The translations under genes and the position numbers were made by a program. A DNA stretch of 64,000 nt from AWTP1-13 sp963827545. Lineage in GTDB: Bacteria > Pseudomonadota > Alphaproteobacteria > Rhizobiales > Hyphomicrobiaceae. The stretch lies in contig CAWHBI010000001.1 of NCBI GenBank assembly GCA_963827545.1, forward strand, positions 1-64,000. Reading direction: 5' to 3'. The notes under the pieces were generated by a model. It ran no database searches, was not told the DNA's origin, and saw only the letters and a program-made list of their open reading frames with translations. This document shows, in pieces, positions 60,482 through 64,000 of the stretch (its first letter is position 1; every line of letters begins with the position of its first letter).

Positions 60482-61882
60482 TCAGCGCCCGTCCTTGAGC
60501 AGCCACACGTGCAGCGGCATGCCGCCCTTGGGCCTGAGCGTCACGCGGCTCAACGGTTCGGGCGCGTGCTCGCCGTCCCATTCGAAATCCGCGCGCCGCA
60601 CGAGGGTGGCGAGGATGGCCACCGCCTCCATGATGGCGAACGAGGCGCCGATGCAGGTGCGGGGCCCAAAGCCGAACGGCATGAACTGCGTGCGCGCGTA
60701 CTTCGCCTTGCGCTCTGGGAAAAATCTCTCTGGATCGAAACGGTCAGGGTCGTCCCACAGTCTCTTGTGCCGGTGCACGGCGAAGATGGGAATGAAGATC
60801 AACGCCCGGTCAGGAATAGTCTCGCCGCCGAGCGACACGGTGCCGGCCGCCTGCCGCGTCATGATCGGCGCCGGCGGATAGAGGCGCATGGCCTCTTCCA
60901 GCACCGCGCGCGTGACAATGAGGCGGTCCATATGCTCCGCAGCGATTGTCCCCTCGCCGGCAACCTCGCGCACCTCGCGGCGGATGCGGTGCTGCCACTC
61001 CGGTGCGCGGGCGATGAGATAGAGCGTCCATGTCAGAGCCTTTGCGGTCGTCTCGTGGCCGGCGGCGAGGAAGGTCACCAGGTTGTCGATGAGCTGCTTG
61101 TCCGACATGGGCTGGCCGGTGTCGGGGTCGCGCGCGCCTGCCAGGCGCGCCAGGAGATCGTGGCCCTCGACCCCTGCGGCGCGCCGGCGCGCCAGGATCG
61201 CGGCAACCGCGTCGCGCAAGGCCTGCCCGGCCCGCCGGCGCGCGAACTTGCCCGGGTACCAGAGCCAGTGCGGAAAGCGCAGCAGGGCCGCGGCGATGTC
61301 CCACGATATGGTCGAGAGCGCCTTATCGGCGGACTTGAGGATGGCTCCGGCTTCCGCATCGGCACTGCCGGCGAACATGGTGGCCGAGATGACGTGGAAA
61401 GTGGTCTCGGTCATGTCGCGGTCGATGGCCTGCAAGGCGCCTGCAGGGCTCGAGCGCCAACGTTGCAGCTGATCCTCCGCCGCGGCGCTCATGGCTGGGA
61501 CGAGGTTGGCGAGGTCGGCTGGGCGGAACAGCGGTGCTGCCGTGCGCCGCTGCCAGCGCCAGCTCGCGCCCTGCGAGGTCAGGACGCCGTCGCCCAGCGT
61601 GTGCTCGAACACACGGCGCTCGAGGGGCGTCTTGGGAAACTGCTCGGCTTGGGTCAGCAGCACCTTCTCGAGGAGTGCCGGATCGGTGACCCAGGCGATG
61701 ACGGCGCGGCCGTTGTCGTAGACGACGATGGGCTCTTCGTAGACGGCCTGCGGCAGGCTGGCGAGCGGGTTGCGCACGAAGCGGAACAGGAATTTGCGCA
61801 GCGGCAAAGGGCGAGCCGCCGGTTGGACAGTGGGCGGATACAGTCGACCGCTGCTTCGTTCGGGAGCGAGCGTGGATGACAT
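60482..61882 (-). CDS. Cytochrome P450
   Basis: A haem monooxygenase of 466 residues. ATG 61882 has GGAAG upstream; the longer frame has no similarity. All P450 landmarks are seen: the I-helix FLAAGHETTAKALTWTLYL (oxygen-activating Thr), K-helix ExxR in EEAMRLYPPAP, PERFFPERKAKYARTQFMPF, and the haem-binding FGFGPRTCIGASFAI with Cys410 as thiolate ligand. The N-terminus (PPTVQPAARPLPLRKFLFRF) resembles soluble CYP102/CYP4-like bacterial enzymes acting on fatty acids or terpenes. No ferredoxin or reductase gene is adjacent. Confidence 0.95.
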   Translation of the reverse strand: MSSTLAPERSSGRLYPPTVQPAARPLPLRKFLFRFVRNPLASLPQAVYEEPIVVYDNGRAVIAWVTDPALLEKVLLTQAEQFPKTPLERRVFEHTLGDGVLTSQGASWRWQRRTAAPLFRPADLANLVPAMSAAAEDQLQRWRSSPAGALQAIDRDMTETTFHVISATMFAGSADAEAGAILKSADKALSTISWDIAAALLRFPHWLWYPGKFARRRAGQALRDAVAAILARRRAAGVEGHDLLARLAGARDPDTGQPMSDKQLIDNLVTFLAAGHETTAKALTWTLYLIARAPEWQHRIRREVREVAGEGTIAAEHMDRLIVTRAVLEEAMRLYPPAPIMTRQAAGTVSLGGETIPDRALIFIPIFAVHRHKRLWDDPDRFDPERFFPERKAKYARTQFMPFGFGPRTCIGASFAIMEAVAILATLVRRADFEWDGEHAPEPLSRVTLRPKGGMPLHVWLLKDGR

Positions 61883-61934
61883 GGCGTGCTTCCGAGGCGG
61901 CGGCGGAGAGAGGCAGGCGCGAACTGTACCGCCG

Positions 61935-62489
61935 TCAGGAAACATACTTCAGCAGCCACCCCATACCAAGTTTTCCCGGTGCCAGAAGCACCGCGGCCCA
62001 AAGGAAGGCCGAGCTCCAATTGGCGATTTGAAACCTGAGACGGGGCATCTCGGTGATGCCCGCGACGATCGGCACGCTCGCGCGAAGGGGCCCGAGAAAG
62101 CGTCCGATGACAATAGCCCACGCACCCCAACGCTTGAAGAACACGCGGCCCTGGTCGATCAGGTTGGGATGGTTCCTGAGTGGCCACATGCGCTGGATCT
62201 GCTCGTGGTAATGGTAACCGAGCCAGTAGGAAAGCCAGTCGCCGAGCGCCGCGCCGATGGCCGCAGCCGATACGATGGTCCAGAAATTCAGGGCGTCCGA
62301 TGCTCCCACCAACGGGCCGATGCCAAGCACCATGATGCCCCAGAACGGGAAGATCAACGACACGAACGCCAGAGATTCCCCGAACGCCAGCGCGAGCACG
62401 ATGAGCGCGGTCCAGTTCGGGTACTGTCGCACAAGTTCCAGGACCCAGTTCTTGAAGTCCCCAATGACGCCCATGTACTCGGCAAGCAT
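61935..62489 (-). CDS. DedA-family membrane protein
   Basis: A polytopic inner-membrane protein of 184 residues. ATG 62489 (MLAEYMGVIGDFKNWVLELV) with AGGACC upstream is favoured; ATG 62576 would add a polar tail. Family blocks: LALAFGESLAFVSLIFPFWG, GAALGDWLSYWLGYHYHEQI (with conserved acidic and Arg residues nearby), and the motif FFKRWGAWAIVIGRFLGPLR followed by ASVPIVAGITEMP. DedA/SNARE-associated proteins help flip lipids such as undecaprenyl phosphate and maintain envelope charge. It is 52 bases upstream of the P450 start on the same strand. Confidence 0.92.
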   Translation of the reverse strand: MLAEYMGVIGDFKNWVLELVRQYPNWTALIVLALAFGESLAFVSLIFPFWGIMVLGIGPLVGASDALNFWTIVSAAAIGAALGDWLSYWLGYHYHEQIQRMWPLRNHPNLIDQGRVFFKRWGAWAIVIGRFLGPLRASVPIVAGITEMPRLRFQIANWSSAFLWAAVLLAPGKLGMGWLLKYVS

Positions 62490-62588
62490 ACCGTGGTCCT
62501 GTCGCTGACTGTATGACGAACTCTCTGTAGAGGAAGTGCGCGGCGATGTCTCGCTCGGGGACTGTGCGCGGGCCATCAGGCCGCAGGC

Positions 62589-63029
62589 CTACGCCCTGCA
62601 GCGGCGCTTCTTCATCTCGGCAACAAGCTCCCGATTGACCTCGGCGGCGAACATGGAGGCGCGTGAAATCTGTGCCGGCGAAAGGCCTTGCGCCCCCTTG
62701 AGCACTTTGGGCGCGCCTTCTGCCTCTTTGCGCGCATGCGCCAACTCCTCGCACGTCAGCTCGGCCTTCTTGCTGCGGAATGCAAACAGCCGCACGCCTG
62801 ATGCGTGCGCGTGCGGTGTGGCCGTCTCCTTGACCCAGCTGCGGTTCTTGTCAGCCAGCATGGACTTGAGGGTGACGTCGCGCTGCTCGACGCATTCGGG
62901 GCTGTCGTCGATGCAGGATAGCCCTGCCCTGCTGTCCCCGGGACCCAGCATGCCCGAGCACGCCGACAGGACGAGGCCGAGGCCGCCGAGCACGGCCAGG
63001 ATCATCTGTCTCGGGCTTGCAGCGTGCAT
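62589..63029 (-). CDS. Small lipoprotein of unknown function
   Basis: A 146-residue lipoprotein. ATG 63029 follows AGAGGAAACC. The signal peptide ends in the lipobox LVLSAC (ILAVLGGLGLVLSAC). The mature part has CIDDSPECVEQRD, SWVKETATPHAHASGVRLFA, an acidic/basic helix TCEELAHARKEAEGAP and the end VAEMKKRRCRA, giving several cysteines likely to form disulfides. The arrangement is seen in uncharacterised rhizobial lipoproteins. It is divergent from the quinone oxidoreductase with 155 bases between starts. Confidence 0.8.
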   Translation of the reverse strand: MHAASPRQMILAVLGGLGLVLSACSGMLGPGDSRAGLSCIDDSPECVEQRDVTLKSMLADKNRSWVKETATPHAHASGVRLFAFRSKKAELTCEELAHARKEAEGAPKVLKGAQGLSPAQISRASMFAAEVNRELVAEMKKRRCRA

Positions 63030-63184
63030 GGTTTCCTCTTGTGGTTCGGTGAGCGAGCCCATAGAAGGCAGGCACGGCCGCGGCGAGGCGCCGCAACCAA
63101 AGGACGCGAGCGGCGACTGTATGGGATTCGCCTGCCTCGCACATGAACGCTTTGAGTTCAAGTCTGTAGCAGGGAGTAACGACC

Positions 63185-64000
63185 ATGGCTCACGCCATCC
63201 GCATTCACCAGACCGGCGGCCCCGAGGTGTTGAAATGGGAGAGCGTGGAGGTAAGCGCGCCTGGTCCCGGGCAGGTGCGGATCAAGCAGCACGCGGTCGG
63301 CGTCAACTACATCGACACCTATCAGCGGTCCGGACTCTACAAGCTGCCGCTGCCGTTCGTGCCGGGCAATGAGGGTGCGGGAGAAGTGGTGGCGATCGGA
63401 TCAGGTGTCACCGACTTCAAGGTCGGTGATCGCGGCGCTTATGCCGGCGCGGTCGGCGGCTACGCGGACGAACGCGTGATGCCGGCTGATCGCCTGGTCA
63501 AGCTGCCCGACAGTATCGACTACAAAACGGGCGCGGCCATGATGCTGCAGGGCATGACGGTGCGCTACCTGCTGCGGCAGACCTACAAGGTCACGCCCGG
63601 CACGACCATGTTGCTTCACGCGGCGGCCGGCGGCATCGGTCTCATCGCCAGCCAGTGGGCGCGGCATATCGGCGCCACCATCATTGGCACCGTCAGCACG
63701 TCCGACAAGGCGGAGCTGGCGAAGGCCCACGGCTGCAGGCACGTCATCAACTACAAGACGGAAGACTTCGTGAAGCGCACCAAGGAGCTCACCAACGGCC
63801 AGGGCGTCGATGTGGTCTACGACGCCGTCGGCAAGGATACCTACCCGGGCTCGCTCGATTGCTTGAAGCCGCTCGGCCTGTGGGTCAGTTTTGGCAACGC
63901 CTCCGGTGCGATCACCAATTTCGATTTGCTTGGACTATCCGCCAAGGGCTCGCTTTATGCGACACGGCCGACGCTCGGTACCTATGTGGCGAAGCGCGAG
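63185..64000 (+). CDS. NADPH:quinone oxidoreductase / zeta-crystallin type (incomplete at right edge)
   Basis: The first 272 codons of a zinc-free MDR-superfamily reductase. ATG 63185 follows AGGGAG. The N-terminal GroES-like domain reads IRIHQTGGPEVLKWESVEVS, HAVGVNYIDTYQRSGLYKLP and GNEGAGEVVAIGSGV, without the zinc-binding Cys/His of alcohol dehydrogenases. The Rossmann domain shows LLHAAAGGIGLIASQWARHI, then VDVVYDAVGKDTYPGSL. It probably reduces quinones one electron at a time with NADPH, protecting against oxidative cycling. The C-terminal ~50 residues lie outside the window. Confidence 0.94.
   Translation, partial: MAHAIRIHQTGGPEVLKWESVEVSAPGPGQVRIKQHAVGVNYIDTYQRSGLYKLPLPFVPGNEGAGEVVAIGSGVTDFKVGDRGAYAGAVGGYADERVMPADRLVKLPDSIDYKTGAAMMLQGMTVRYLLRQTYKVTPGTTMLLHAAAGGIGLIASQWARHIGATIIGTVSTSDKAELAKAHGCRHVINYKTEDFVKRTKELTNGQGVDVVYDAVGKDTYPGSLDCLKPLGLWVSFGNASGAITNFDLLGLSAKGSLYATRPTLGTYVAKRE

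Overview
The window is GC-rich DNA (about two thirds G+C by eye) from an alphaproteobacterium, most likely Hyphomicrobiales/Rhizobiales. The evidence is the gene content: an aatA-type aminotransferase, CpaC/CpaD pilus proteins, tripartite (Bug) and TRAP solute receptors, acyl-CoA dehydrogenases, a GatB and a BT1-type carrier, together with small palindromic repeats between genes. I cannot name the species. I saw no rRNA, tRNA, CRISPR array, transposase or phage gene. About 60 genes are supported, nearly all metabolic, transport or housekeeping.

Layout. 1-2.0 kb: the start of a TRAP receptor, a membrane protein and a MarR regulator. 2.9-6.3 kb: aminotransferase aatA, a membrane protein, a hot-dog dehydratase. 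6.3-12.4 kb: a leftward set with a crotonase, two acyl-CoA dehydrogenases, a nucleoside transporter and a secreted M20 peptidase. 12.5-17.1 kb: a YbdK-type ligase, a di-haem cytochrome c, and a cytochrome c556 divergent from an ECF sigma/anti-sigma pair. 17-25 kb: small membrane proteins, GNAT, hydrolase, an EF-G paralogue, KdgD, a Bug receptor, a perfect parS site and an aldo/keto reductase. 25-36 kb: HxlR/AhpD-like pair, msrB-msrA, MFS, SGNH hydrolase, sfsA, rpe, rimK and a BT1 carrier. 37-41 kb: a partial Tad pilus set (cpaC, cpaD, tadD). 41-49.6 kb: small enzymes, an MlrC-type M81 protein and a large secreted WD40-caspase protein. 49.7-57.2 kb: a leftward Dpp-type ABC operon with two receptors. 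57.4-64 kb: gatB, Uma2, LysE, a tiny basic protein, P450, DedA, a lipoprotein and the start of a quinone oxidoreductase.

How the genes work together. Scavenging dominates: TRAP, Bug, nucleoside and oligopeptide importers feed acyl-CoA, glucarate and peptide breakdown. The envelope is served by MsrA/MsrB repair, c-type cytochromes and pilus parts. The sigma/anti-sigma operon and cytochrome c556 probably share one regulon, because the two divergent promoters carry matching elements.

Most unusual features: (1) a consensus parS site at the centre of a 72-bp near-palindrome; (2) a dispersed GC-rich palindromic repeat that normally sits between genes but is read in frame inside an acyl-CoA dehydrogenase, at the N-terminus of a Dpp permease and at the C-terminus of KdgD; (3) a second repeat family, with CTAG ends, whose end supplies the stop codon of two genes; (4) mirrored promoter elements at the ECF locus and twin operators at the HxlR locus; (5) a 14-repeat WD40-caspase-SH3 protein preceded by 77-bp direct repeats. 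Seven genes need ten single-base indels to be read through. Whether these are sequencing errors or real decay cannot be decided from the sequence alone.
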